A DNA stretch of 64,000 nucleotides from Clostridiales bacterium. Lineage in GTDB: Bacteria > Bacillota > Clostridia > Christensenellales > Pumilibacteraceae. The notes below the pieces were generated by a model, which worked only from the letters and a program-made list of their open reading frames with translations, made no database searches and was not told the DNA's origin. The position numbers and the translations under genes were made by a program. The DNA lies in contig DQGD01000007.1 of the NCBI GenBank assembly GCA_003533505.1, positions 5,675 through 69,674 on the forward strand, read 5' to 3'. Below are positions 25,341-34,523 of this stretch, piece by piece (the first letter of the stretch is position 1; the number at the start of each line of letters is the position of its first letter).

Positions 25341-27617
25341 TTATTTTACGATTTTGCGTTCGTAGCCGTCGGGTATCGAAACCGTGCGAGTTCCGTTCGT
25401 GATTTCGATACTTACGAAGCCGCCGGGAACGGGGAAGCGCGCCGAACCCGAAAGGCGGAAGTTTTCGCGAAGAATAATAGTTTTGTCGGTTTCGTCGAAG
25501 CCGAGGTAGCCGAACGCGATCTTGGCGTAAAGTACGCAGATATACGAAGCGAAGCCGTGACAGCAACTCGCGTGCGGGTCGTTGTTTTCCCACAGCGTGC
25601 CGGTGCGCTCGGACATGCGCCCGAAATACGGCGTGAACTCGCGAAGGATAGTTTCTTCTTCGCCGTAGCGGTCGAGCGTTTCCAGCCGCAGGAAGTTGCC
25701 GATGAACGCGTTCGAGCGCGGAATATTCGGGTAAACGTCGGCGCTTCTCAGTGGTCCGAACGAGGTCAGCACGGTTTCGAAAAGCGCAGGGTAGTCGGCT
25801 TTATTCGCGACACCGGTGAAGAACGCGTAGTACTGACAGGTTTCGGTTACGTTGCCCGCGCGGACGAGTTTGCCGTTCTCGCGCACGAGGTTGTCCTCGA
25901 AAAACTCGCCGTCGAACGCAAGCGCGCGGATAGTGTTTTTAATCGCTTCGGCTTTGGCTTTCGCGGAGTCGTCGTCGTAAAGGTCGGCGGCGGCTTCCAG
26001 CGCGAGCGCGTAAAGCATGTTCGTGGGGATATTGACGGGGGTAAGGAACTTCGAGCAGTCGCTCCACTCGACGAACACCCACCCGGGCAGATTTTCGAGC
26101 AGTCCGTATTCGTTCTCGTAGCGCGAGAAGTAATCTAAAAGCCGCGCGATCTTGTCGCGTAAGCCGTCCGTCATGGTTTCGTCGCCCGTTCTACGGAGAT
26201 AGTCTTTTAGTTCGACTATGAGGAACATCGCCCAGTTGGGGATAAACACGCCGTCGTTGTGGTCGGCGGGGTAGCACATGGCGGGCATTTCGGGAGGCAG
26301 GAACGGCGACTCGGGCGCAAGGCGGTAACAATCGAGAAGATTGCGTTCGACCGCGTTTTTGCCGGTAAGCAGGCGTTCGGCGCGCGCGGTGAAATAACTG
26401 TCGCACAGCCAGCCCGCGCGCTCGCGCGACGGACAGTCGGTCAAAACGTCCGCGGCGTTCTGTACGAAAGTGCGCTTACCCGCTTCGAAAATCTCGTTTA
26501 TCGCGGCGTCGGAGGAATTAAAAACCGTCCGTTCGGCGTCGGGGTTTTCGTACGGCGTGCGGTAAACGCGGCTTATCGTCGCCGAGCCTTTTACGATCAC
26601 TTTGAGATAGCGGAAAGTGTACGGCTCGAACGAGAGAAGATCGTACTTGCCGGGGGAGAGATCGTACTTGACGATATTGCAACATTCCATGCGGTAGAAC
26701 GACAGCGGGAGCGCGCCTTGCGGGTGCGATGCGGCGAACTCGGGGTCGCTCGCGCCCTCGTTCCACAGTATCTCGTCGAAAATAACGTATACGGTCGCGC
26801 TTTTTTCGACCTCGGCGATCAGCCCTATGAACGCCGTGCGGTTCACGCAGCAGTCGAACAGCGCGTAACCGTCGGTAAGTCTGCCGTCGTAATCGCCGCA
26901 TTTATCGGGAATAAACGCGAGCGCGGCTACTTCGTCGGGCGGGAACGACTCGAGCGTATCGAACGGATAACCTTTCAGTTTTTCGCCGATATTCACGATA
27001 CAGCGGTCGCGGAAAAGGTGCGGCGTGGGGTTTACGCCGAGATGTCCGCGTTCGATTACGGTTTCTATCGGCTCGGGGCTGAGTATCGGCAGAGAAATAT
27101 CGCATGGCGTAAGAGTATTGCCCTCGGTTTCGGCAAGGCTCAGTCGCGGGTAGCGGACGGGTAAGCCGCGGTAGAGCGCTTCGCGGCTGTTTTGCATAAC
27201 GTAACTTTCGGAGAACGCCCGCTGAAAACTGTAGCGCGGCGCTTTCTGCACGCGGTCGGTAAGGCGGAACGCTTCGAAATCGGCGGCGGTGGCTACGATT
27301 TCGCCGTTTGCAACGAGTTCCGCGGCAAGGAACGGCGGCTCGTCGACGTACGCGAAACCGTTGATTCCGTAGTACGCGACCTCGATAACTATGCAGGTGG
27401 GCATAACTGAACGAAATTCGACGTTCGAAACGTGACTGTAACCGTGCGCAGAGCGGATAGGACCGCGAAAAATCAGTTTGCCGTCCGAAAAAACGCCGAA
27501 CGCGTTCGACGCGGAGATATGCAACTCGAGGTTTTCGTGGTTTTTATCGGGCGCGTAGCGGAACGCCACGGTCACGTTCTTGTCGTTTTCGTCGATTTTC
27601 GGAAAATAGGCTTTCAT
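25341..27617 (-). CDS. Alpha-L-rhamnosidase-like glycoside hydrolase (GH78-type)
   Basis: 758 residues, no signal peptide, so cytoplasmic. N-terminal beta-sandwich domains are followed by an (alpha/alpha)6 barrel with GH78-like blocks: LTDCPSRERAGWLCDSYFTA, then GWVFVEWSDCSKF, GNVTETCQYYAFF and GTLWENNDPHASCCHGFAS, and a C-terminal beta domain ending IPDGYERKIVK. GH78 enzymes remove terminal alpha-L-rhamnose from pectin or glycosides. The catalytic acid cannot be fixed by eye, and related six-hairpin families (GH106-like or unclassified) remain possible. It faces the downstream lipoprotein/AraC operon divergently. Confidence 0.72.
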   Translation of the reverse strand: MKAYFPKIDENDKNVTVAFRYAPDKNHENLELHISASNAFGVFSDGKLIFRGPIRSAHGYSHVSNVEFRSVMPTCIVIEVAYYGINGFAYVDEPPFLAAELVANGEIVATAADFEAFRLTDRVQKAPRYSFQRAFSESYVMQNSREALYRGLPVRYPRLSLAETEGNTLTPCDISLPILSPEPIETVIERGHLGVNPTPHLFRDRCIVNIGEKLKGYPFDTLESFPPDEVAALAFIPDKCGDYDGRLTDGYALFDCCVNRTAFIGLIAEVEKSATVYVIFDEILWNEGASDPEFAASHPQGALPLSFYRMECCNIVKYDLSPGKYDLLSFEPYTFRYLKVIVKGSATISRVYRTPYENPDAERTVFNSSDAAINEIFEAGKRTFVQNAADVLTDCPSRERAGWLCDSYFTARAERLLTGKNAVERNLLDCYRLAPESPFLPPEMPAMCYPADHNDGVFIPNWAMFLIVELKDYLRRTGDETMTDGLRDKIARLLDYFSRYENEYGLLENLPGWVFVEWSDCSKFLTPVNIPTNMLYALALEAAADLYDDDSAKAKAEAIKNTIRALAFDGEFFEDNLVRENGKLVRAGNVTETCQYYAFFTGVANKADYPALFETVLTSFGPLRSADVYPNIPRSNAFIGNFLRLETLDRYGEEETILREFTPYFGRMSERTGTLWENNDPHASCCHGFASYICVLYAKIAFGYLGFDETDKTIILRENFRLSGSARFPVPGGFVSIEITNGTRTVSIPDGYERKIVK

Positions 27618-27647
27618 AACAGATCTCGCTAGATAAAAGATACTATA

Positions 27648-27676
27648 ATAATACGATAGACGCGCGGATTAGTCAA
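27648..27676 (-). promoter_or_regulatory. Promoter of the GH78-like gene
   Basis: On the minus strand TTGACT (27676-27671), 17-base spacer, TATTAT (27653-27648), about 30 bases before the start codon. Confidence 0.75.
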
Positions 27677-27886
27677 CGGTTTTTCGGGTGGACTTTTATG
27701 ACCTCAAGTACGGTTTTTCACATGCGGCAAGAGGTGGACGAAACGGAACTGTTTTGACGATTTACGCGGTCGAAGTAGCGGAAATGTGGGGTAAATTACG
27801 CGTTTTTAACGGAAATTACGCCGAATTTGCCGTGGGGGTCGGTATCGGTTAAGTGTAAAAATCTGAACGTGCGAAAAAAGTTTTTA

Positions 27887-27915
27887 TTGACAAGCCGCTT
27901 TAAAAGGTGTAGATT
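27887..27915 (+). promoter_or_regulatory. Promoter of the repeat-lipoprotein/AraC/ABC operon
   Basis: TTGACA (27887-27892), 17-base spacer, TAGATT (27910-27915). The interval between this and the minus-strand promoter (about 200 bases) is the likely control region for both directions; no clear operator repeat was seen. Confidence 0.7.
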
Positions 27916-28006
27916 ATCAATATCGACGGGGAAGATCCGGACTTGCCCGTAAAACCAATTGCAAAGGAAACGCAAAGGATCAGAAAATGATGCGGAGGAT
28001 CAGAAA

Positions 28007-31000
28007 ATGAAACGATTAAGGTTTATTACGGTACTTGTCGCGCTGTGCGCGGCGGTATCGATAGTCGGTTGCGGGGATAATAAGCCGCAACCCTCGAAAA
28101 TAATGGACGGCAATACCGTTACGCTTACGGCGGCGTGGGATTACGCGCTGATCAGCGCGGACGCTTCGGCGGATTTCTGGGTGGAAACGCGCGCAACCGC
28201 TGACTATCGCTCGGACGAAGCAGGCAGGCGCGCGGGCGCGGTTTATTTCGAAACCGAGGACGGAAGCGCGTACGTTTTCGCGGACAAAGCGCGGGTCGAT
28301 TCCGAAACCGCGACCGTATATATGGTCGGTAAATCGGGCGAGGAAACCGCGACTTACGAGTACGCGACCGACGTCGAGTACGAGGGCGCGAACCACGCGA
28401 CCGACCTCAAAGTCGTGTTCACGGGCGGCGTTTATTACGTTCGGATCGACGGAAGTTGGTTGAAAATCGACGATAAAACAGCGGCGACGAAAAGCGGCGA
28501 GTTCGATTTCTTTACGAGAAAAGAGAAAAAGTACGGCGTGGGCAACGCCGAAACCGGCGCTTCTACGCACGAGAATGTCGCGGGCGGCACGGACGTCGCC
28601 GAACAACTGAAAGAATGCCTCGTCACTCTTTCGCTCGACTGCGAAGCTGGCGGCTCGGCTACGCTCGGCGTTACCGAAGCGATGAAGGGCGAAAAAGTGA
28701 CCGTCACCGTCACGCCCACGGACGAATCGTACCTGCCGATCGTGACGTTCAACGGTCGGGCGCTGACCGCTACGGGCGGAAATACTTACGAACTTATCGC
28801 AACCGTTTCGGGAACGATAGAAGTAAGGTTCGCGCGTGCGTTCAACGTGAGCGGCGAGTACGACTACGCGGCGGGGCTGTACGCGGACGGCGACGAAGTG
28901 ATCGTCCGTAGCGAAACCGCGGGCTTGGAAACGGCAGGCAAGGACGGCGAATTCTCGTTCAGGCTTACCCCGGGCGAACACGAACTCAAGGTTATTAGCG
29001 CGCGGTTCGGCGAGATCGCAACCACCGTCACGGTGACGGACGCGGACGTCGCGATTTCCGATAAATTCACTTTCGATAAACTCGCGTTCACCGACGGCAC
29101 GACCGTATCGGGCGGAGCAACCACGCTCGCCGACGGCGATTACAAGACGTTCGCGGGCGTGAAAGAGAAGAATTTCTTCGTCGAAGCGACCGTGAAACGC
29201 ATGGACGAGGGCGAAACCGTGGGCGGCGTTTTCTTCAACGCCGGCAGCGACAGTCCCGTCAAGGTTCTCGCGTTCGAGGATCAGTCGACGCATAACTTCA
29301 AGATAAGACTTACGCGCGGCAAGGACTGGGATGGCCGCAGCGACCGCGACTACGCGACGGATATTCCGTTCGCGGCGGAGTACAAACTTTCCGTCGCGTA
29401 CTTCGGAAAATCGCTGTACGTCGGATTAAACGACAAGTGGACGGCGATAACCGCCGAAACCCCGCACGTCGTTGTGGTGAACAATACCGATTTTGATCCC
29501 GCTTCGGTGTGGAACGAGGAAGTCAAGACGTTCGGCTTGATCGCAAACGGCTTCAGCGCGGTCGGCTATCCGATAAGCGGCGTCCGCTACGGCAAGGCGA
29601 CGGAAGCGACGGTCGACGACTGCTACTATACGCTTACCGCGACCTGCGCGGACGAAAAAGTAACCGCCGCGCTTAACGAAACCAAGGTGCTTAAAGGCGG
29701 CAAAGCGGTGCTTACGCTGTCGGGGCTTACCGCGACGGCGATACCCGAAGTCGAGTACGACGGCAAAACGCTGAAACCTACGACGGCGGGCGTGTACGAG
29801 TTTACCGCCACCGCTTCGGGCGCGGTAACCGTCACCGTGATTTACGCGCATACCGTCAGCGGAACTTATACTTACGCGAGCGGGCTGTACTCTGACGGCG
29901 ATATCGTGACGATCAAAGAGAAGTCCAGCGGAGCGCTCGGCGCGGCGGAGAACGGCGCGTTCTCTATCCCGCTCGTCGACGGCACGCACACGCTCGTGCT
30001 GGCAAGTTCGCGTTACGCCGAGATCGAAACCGAAGCGACGGTGAACGGCGAGGACGTTACCTTGTCCGCGGCGCTGACTTTCACCACCCGCAGGTTCGAG
30101 GACGGAACGAAGATCGAGAACGACGCGGCTACGCTCGTAAGCGGCGAGTACAAGGCGTTCGCCGGCATGAAAGAAACGAATTTCTACGTCGAAGCGACCG
30201 TGAAACGCATGGACGAGGGCGAGTCTACCGGCGGCGTGTATTACTACTCGGGCGCTGACGTAAGCCCCGTCAAAATCCTCGCGTTCGAAAATCAGGAAAC
30301 GCATAATTTCAAGTTGAGAATCACGCGAGGCACGGGCTGGGACGACAGAAGCGATCGCGACTACGCGACCGATATTCCGTTCACCGTCGATTGTAAATTG
30401 TCCGTCGCGGCGTACGGCGGCGCGCTGTACGTCGGACTTAACGGCGTGTGGACGAAAATTACCGCCGAAACCCCGCATACCGTCGCGGTGAATAACACCG
30501 ATTTCGGCGCGGCTTCGGTGTGGAACGGCGAAACGATAAAGACCTTCGGCTTGTTCGCCAACGGCTCGAGCGAAAGCGGCTTCCCGATAAGCGGTATTCG
30601 CTACGGCAAGGCGACGGAAGCGACGGTCGACGACTGCTACTATACGCTTTCGGTCGTTTGCGCGGACGAAAAAGTAACCGCCGCGCTCAGCGAAACCAAG
30701 GTTCTTAAGGGCGGCAAAGCGGCGCTTACGCTGTCGGGGCTGACGGAAGCGGCGATAGCGACCGTGACCTATAACGGCGAAACGCTGAAACCTACGACGG
30801 CGGGCGTGTACGAGTTCACCGCGACCGCTTCGGGCGAAGTGACCGTTACCGTGACTTACGCGTATATCGCGAGCGGAACTTATACCTACGCGAGCGGACT
30901 GTATTCGGACGGCGATATCGTTTCGGTCAAGGAAAAACAGAGCGGAGCGCTCGGCACGGCGGGGAACGGCGCTTTCTCGATACCGCTTACGCCCGGCACG

Positions 31001-31693
31001 CACACGATCGTGCTGACCAGCGCGAGATTTGCGGACGCGGAAACCGAAGTTACGATCGAGAACGGGAACGTCACGATCGATACCGCGCTCGAATTCACGA
31101 CGATGAAGTTCGAAAGTGGGCAGGCGGTCGGCGCGTACGAGTTCACCGCCGACAATCAAGCCGTATACTTCGGCGGGATTTCGGTTGCGGACTTCGTAGT
31201 GACTGCGGACTATACCTGGCTGGACGGCGAAACGAGTTCGGGCTTTGCGATGAAGATCGGCGACGAGCAGTACAGAATTTTCGCGTTCGATAACGGCGGC
31301 AAAGTCAAACTGTGCGTGCGCAAAGGCACGGACTTCTGGGATAATCGCAACGACCTCGACTACGCGACCGACCTCGTCTGGAATCCCGGCGGCGCGAAAC
31401 CGTGGACTTACACTATGAAAATCGTGTATAATCAAGGCGTAATGTACGTCGGTATCGGCGATAAGTACGTCAAAATCACTGCCGATACGGCGTATACGCA
31501 TCCGTTAGAGAGCAACGGCAAGGGCAATATTTCCGGCGCGGAGTTTCTGAATACCGCCGAAAAGCGAATCGGGTTCGTGGCGTTCGATTACAAATACGAA
31601 AACGACGACTCGACAGTTTCGGTAAGCAATATTTCGTTCTCGGTAAACGCGGGCGAAGCGGCGGCGGAAATCGAAGCGGCGCTTGCCAAATAG
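28007..31693 (+). CDS. Large triple-repeat surface lipoprotein
   Basis: 1228 residues from the ATG at 28007 (GCGGAGG upstream). Lipobox IVGC, Cys 22. After a beta-rich N-domain with TDYR/ATDVEY blocks come three successive modules, the central ones 338 residues apart. Each combines an Ig-like part (ATVSGTIEVRFARAFNVSG type, ending SGTYTYASGLYSDGDIV) with a jelly-roll-like part (FYVEATVKRMDEGESTGGVYY, DRDYATDIPF, LYVGLNGVW). The pattern suggests repeated carbohydrate-binding or lectin-like domains on the cell surface. I cannot name the family. It leads an operon for glycan import, so glycan capture is the likely role. Confidence 0.65.
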   Translation: MKRLRFITVLVALCAAVSIVGCGDNKPQPSKIMDGNTVTLTAAWDYALISADASADFWVETRATADYRSDEAGRRAGAVYFETEDGSAYVFADKARVDSETATVYMVGKSGEETATYEYATDVEYEGANHATDLKVVFTGGVYYVRIDGSWLKIDDKTAATKSGEFDFFTRKEKKYGVGNAETGASTHENVAGGTDVAEQLKECLVTLSLDCEAGGSATLGVTEAMKGEKVTVTVTPTDESYLPIVTFNGRALTATGGNTYELIATVSGTIEVRFARAFNVSGEYDYAAGLYADGDEVIVRSETAGLETAGKDGEFSFRLTPGEHELKVISARFGEIATTVTVTDADVAISDKFTFDKLAFTDGTTVSGGATTLADGDYKTFAGVKEKNFFVEATVKRMDEGETVGGVFFNAGSDSPVKVLAFEDQSTHNFKIRLTRGKDWDGRSDRDYATDIPFAAEYKLSVAYFGKSLYVGLNDKWTAITAETPHVVVVNNTDFDPASVWNEEVKTFGLIANGFSAVGYPISGVRYGKATEATVDDCYYTLTATCADEKVTAALNETKVLKGGKAVLTLSGLTATAIPEVEYDGKTLKPTTAGVYEFTATASGAVTVTVIYAHTVSGTYTYASGLYSDGDIVTIKEKSSGALGAAENGAFSIPLVDGTHTLVLASSRYAEIETEATVNGEDVTLSAALTFTTRRFEDGTKIENDAATLVSGEYKAFAGMKETNFYVEATVKRMDEGESTGGVYYYSGADVSPVKILAFENQETHNFKLRITRGTGWDDRSDRDYATDIPFTVDCKLSVAAYGGALYVGLNGVWTKITAETPHTVAVNNTDFGAASVWNGETIKTFGLFANGSSESGFPISGIRYGKATEATVDDCYYTLSVVCADEKVTAALSETKVLKGGKAALTLSGLTEAAIATVTYNGETLKPTTAGVYEFTATASGEVTVTVTYAYIASGTYTYASGLYSDGDIVSVKEKQSGALGTAGNGAFSIPLTPGTHTIVLTSARFADAETEVTIENGNVTIDTALEFTTMKFESGQAVGAYEFTADNQAVYFGGISVADFVVTADYTWLDGETSSGFAMKIGDEQYRIFAFDNGGKVKLCVRKGTDFWDNRNDLDYATDLVWNPGGAKPWTYTMKIVYNQGVMYVGIGDKYVKITADTAYTHPLESNGKGNISGAEFLNTAEKRIGFVAFDYKYENDDSTVSVSNISFSVNAGEAAAEIEAALAK
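29587..31130 (+). repeat. 1014-bp repeat units within the lipoprotein gene
   Basis: Long near-identical DNA blocks recur 1014 bp apart; CTACGGCAAGGCGACGGAAG occurs at 29587 and again at 30601. The first module (about 28600-29580) is more diverged. The similarity at DNA level implies recent duplication or gene conversion, and could confuse short-read assembly. Confidence 0.8.
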
Positions 31694-31721
31694 GAAAGAA
31701 AACGAATTTACGGAGAAACGA

Positions 31722-32660
31722 ATGAACGAAGAAGAGAACAGGCGAACCCGCGAATATTTCACGCCGCTATACAACTTTTCGCGCCCGATGATAATCGAGT
31801 GCTGTAAAGAGGAGTGTTCGCCCTTCAAGACCGTGGAGGTCGCGAGGAACGAGCGCAGGTATTACATTTCGCTGCATTATATTTACAGCGGAAAGGGTAA
31901 GACTTACTATCGCGGCGGCGAAATCCCGGTGGAAACGGGCGATCTGTTCATCGTGCCGCCCGTTGAGGAAATACGCTACGAAGCGGACAAGAACAATCCG
32001 TTCCGCTACTACTGGATAGTGCTCGCGGGGCAGGCGGCTTACGACATGATGAGCGAACTCAATCTGTCCGCGGACAACGTGCGCGTGCGGTTCAAGGGCG
32101 ACCGAAGCGCCGTAACCGACCTGTTCGGCAGGATAAACAAGAGTTACCTCGAGCGCCCCTCGGCGGACTACGAGCGGCTCGGACTGTTCTATCTTCTTTT
32201 CGACAAACTCAAAACGGGCATATTCCACGAGGACGACTACAACGCCGGTCACTACGTCAATCAGATAGAAATCCTCGTGGGTTGCTCGTACATGAACTCG
32301 CACTTTACCGTGGACGACGTTTGCAAAAACCTCAATCTCAGCCTGAGTTACATCAACCGTATTTTCAAGCGCGACAAAAAGATTTCGCCGAAAAAATACA
32401 TTACGAGGGTAAGGGTAAAGAGCGCGTGCGATTACCTCGCGCAGACGGACAAGCCCGTGTCCGAAGTGGCGCGGTTGTGCGGCTTCGCCGACCCGAAGTA
32501 CTTCGCGCGGGTGTTCAGAGAAAACGCGGGATGTACCGCCAGCGAGTACCGCGAAAAGTACTCGCGCGTCAATCCGAAAGAGGAATTTACTGCAGAAAAA
32601 GTTAAGTCCGAAGTCGATCTTGGAGTGAAAAATGACTACGAAAGCGACGAAAATGAATAA
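31722..32660 (+). CDS. AraC-family transcriptional regulator
   Basis: About 312 residues from the ATG at 31722, preceded by CGGAGAAA. An N-terminal cupin-like sensing domain (IYSGKGKTYYRGGEIPVETG, then DLFIVPPVEEIRYEADKNNP) is followed by a C-terminal double helix-turn-helix (FTVDDVCKNLNLSLSYINRI, then PVSEVARLCGFADPKYFARVFRENAGCTASEYREKY). Probably a sugar-responsive activator of this operon and perhaps of the divergent GH78-like gene. Its end overlaps the next gene by 29 bases, so the two are probably translationally coupled. Confidence 0.9.
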   Translation: MNEEENRRTREYFTPLYNFSRPMIIECCKEECSPFKTVEVARNERRYYISLHYIYSGKGKTYYRGGEIPVETGDLFIVPPVEEIRYEADKNNPFRYYWIVLAGQAAYDMMSELNLSADNVRVRFKGDRSAVTDLFGRINKSYLERPSADYERLGLFYLLFDKLKTGIFHEDDYNAGHYVNQIEILVGCSYMNSHFTVDDVCKNLNLSLSYINRIFKRDKKISPKKYITRVRVKSACDYLAQTDKPVSEVARLCGFADPKYFARVFRENAGCTASEYREKYSRVNPKEEFTAEKVKSEVDLGVKNDYESDENE

Positions 32661-33576
32661 AAAAAGTTTGAAAACGCGGATCTTGCAGAACAAGCAGGCG
32701 TACGTCATGATGCTGCCCGTGCTCGCGCTTTTGCTGATTTTTTCCTATTACCCGATGTACGGCATAGTTCTTGCGTTCAAGGACTATCTGCCGAATAAGG
32801 GCATCTGGGGAAGCGCATGGGTGGGGCTGAAGCACTTCCATGCGATCTTCGCGCTGCCGGACTTCGCGCGGGCGTTCCGCAATACGATAATAATCAGTCT
32901 GCTCACGCTGCTGTTCTGTTTCCCCGCGCCGATAATACTCGCGCTGCTTCTCAACGAAGTCACGAACAAGCCGTACAAAAAGTTTATCCAGACGTGCATT
33001 TACTTCCCGAACTTTATCTCGTGGGTAATCCTCGCTGGTATACTCGGTTCGCTGTTGAATTACTCGACCGGCACGATAAACAACGTGCTGGCGGCGATGG
33101 GGCTACCGAGGGTGGAGTTTCTCGCGAACGAAAAACTCTTTTATCCGGTGCTGATAATCTCGTGCATAATAAAGGACGCGGGGTGGGGAACGATCATTTA
33201 CACCGCGGGCATAACCAACGTCGACCCCACGCTGTACGAAGCGGCGGCGATCGACGGCTGCAAGCGCTGGGGCATGGCTAGGCACGTCACGCTTCCGTCC
33301 ATCGCGCCCATAATACTTATCATGTTCACCATGCAGGTCGGCAATATCCTGAACGCGAACTTCGACGCGATATACAACCTCTATAACCCGACCGTGTACT
33401 CGGTAGCCGACGTCATTGACACGCTCGTCATGCGCACGGGCTTCGAGGAAGGTCACTACGAGCGCGGCACGGCGATAGGTCTGTTCAAGTCGGTCATTAA
33501 CTTTATGCTCCTGCTTACGGCAAACACGATCGTAAAGAAAATCAACGGTTACGGAATGTACGAGGTGGCGGAATGA
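32632..33576 (+). CDS. LplB-type oligosaccharide ABC permease
   Basis: 314 residues, six predicted transmembrane helices, of the LplB/MalF class typical of complex-glycan importers. Conserved SYYPMYGIVLAFKDY N-terminal block and EAA loop YEAAAIDGCKRWGMARHVTLPS. The ATG at 32632 has GGAG about 8 bases upstream; an internal ATG at 32653 is an alternative. It overlaps the regulator gene before it and, by four bases, the permease after it. Confidence 0.9.
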   Translation: MTTKATKMNKKSLKTRILQNKQAYVMMLPVLALLLIFSYYPMYGIVLAFKDYLPNKGIWGSAWVGLKHFHAIFALPDFARAFRNTIIISLLTLLFCFPAPIILALLLNEVTNKPYKKFIQTCIYFPNFISWVILAGILGSLLNYSTGTINNVLAAMGLPRVEFLANEKLFYPVLIISCIIKDAGWGTIIYTAGITNVDPTLYEAAAIDGCKRWGMARHVTLPSIAPIILIMFTMQVGNILNANFDAIYNLYNPTVYSVADVIDTLVMRTGFEEGHYERGTAIGLFKSVINFMLLLTANTIVKKINGYGMYEVAE

Positions 33577-34502
33577 ACGAAGTAAAAACCTATCGGGGCG
33601 CGCCGACTAAAATCGAACGGTGCAAAACCCCGAATAAACTGAATAAAAACCCGCTCACCGTGTGGAAAGTCCTTATCTATATCTTTCTAGCGATCTTTAC
33701 CGCGCTGTGTCTTTTCCCGCTTATTTACGAAGTAATGCTTTCGGTATCGTCGCGCGACGACTTTCTCGCCTCGAAGTTCATAGTTATCCCGCGGCATTTC
33801 AATATCGAAATGTACAAACTGATACTGTTTCAGGACGCTATCGGAAGATCGTTCGTGATATCGGTGATACTCACCGCCGTCGGCACGCTGTACTCGCTGA
33901 TAATAATGTCGCTGGGCGCGTACGTACTCATGAAAAAGGATATGCCGGGCAGAAGAATTTTCTTCACGCTTATTCTTATCACGATGTTCTTCGGCGGCGG
34001 TCTGATACCTACGGTGCTTACGCTCCGTTCGCTGCACCTTACGAACAACTACCTCGGGCTTATACTTCCGTTCGGTATTTCCGCGTTCAATATGATACTT
34101 CTTCGCAATTTCTTCGCGCAAGTGCCGAAAGAAGTGCTGGAATCCTGCCGAATGGACGGTTGCGACGATTTCAGATGCCTGTTCAGGTTCGTGATACCGC
34201 TTTCCAAAGCGGGGCTTGCGACGATAGCGGTGTTTACGCTGGTCGGGAAGTGGAACGACTGGTACTGGCCGATGGTGCTTCTCACGAACGAGAACATGTA
34301 TCCGCTCGCAAATCAGGTCAAGATCGCTTTGTCCGCTTCGGTCGACAATGTGCAGGCGGGCATAATCGACATGACCAAGGTCTTTTCCGACGGACGCAAC
34401 GGCGCGATTATAGTTATTTCGCTGTTCCCCATAGTCGTCGTGTACGTCGCGCTTCAGAAATACTTCGTGCAAGGCGTTATGCTGGGCGCGATCAAGTCTT
34501 GA
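33573..34502 (+). CDS. YtcP-type oligosaccharide ABC permease
   Basis: 309 residues, partner of the LplB-like permease. Six helices, an FGGGLIPTVLTLRSL block and the EAA loop LESCRMDGCDDFRCLFRFVIPLS, ending KYFVQGVMLGAIKS as is usual for MalG/YtcP proteins. ATGA overlap with the previous gene. No ATP-binding subunit is encoded here; a shared MsmX/MsmK-like ATPase elsewhere is expected. Confidence 0.9.
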   Translation: MNEVKTYRGAPTKIERCKTPNKLNKNPLTVWKVLIYIFLAIFTALCLFPLIYEVMLSVSSRDDFLASKFIVIPRHFNIEMYKLILFQDAIGRSFVISVILTAVGTLYSLIIMSLGAYVLMKKDMPGRRIFFTLILITMFFGGGLIPTVLTLRSLHLTNNYLGLILPFGISAFNMILLRNFFAQVPKEVLESCRMDGCDDFRCLFRFVIPLSKAGLATIAVFTLVGKWNDWYWPMVLLTNENMYPLANQVKIALSASVDNVQAGIIDMTKVFSDGRNGAIIVISLFPIVVVYVALQKYFVQGVMLGAIKS

Positions 34503-34523
34503 CAATACAAGGAGATTATCGTT

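Noticed and set aside
29426..31501. 691-residue open frame on the minus strand opposite the repeat lipoprotein
   Set aside because: Arginine-, valine- and tyrosine-rich product with no family pattern; it mirrors the codon bias of the plus-strand gene, which has a lipobox, ribosome site and promoter.
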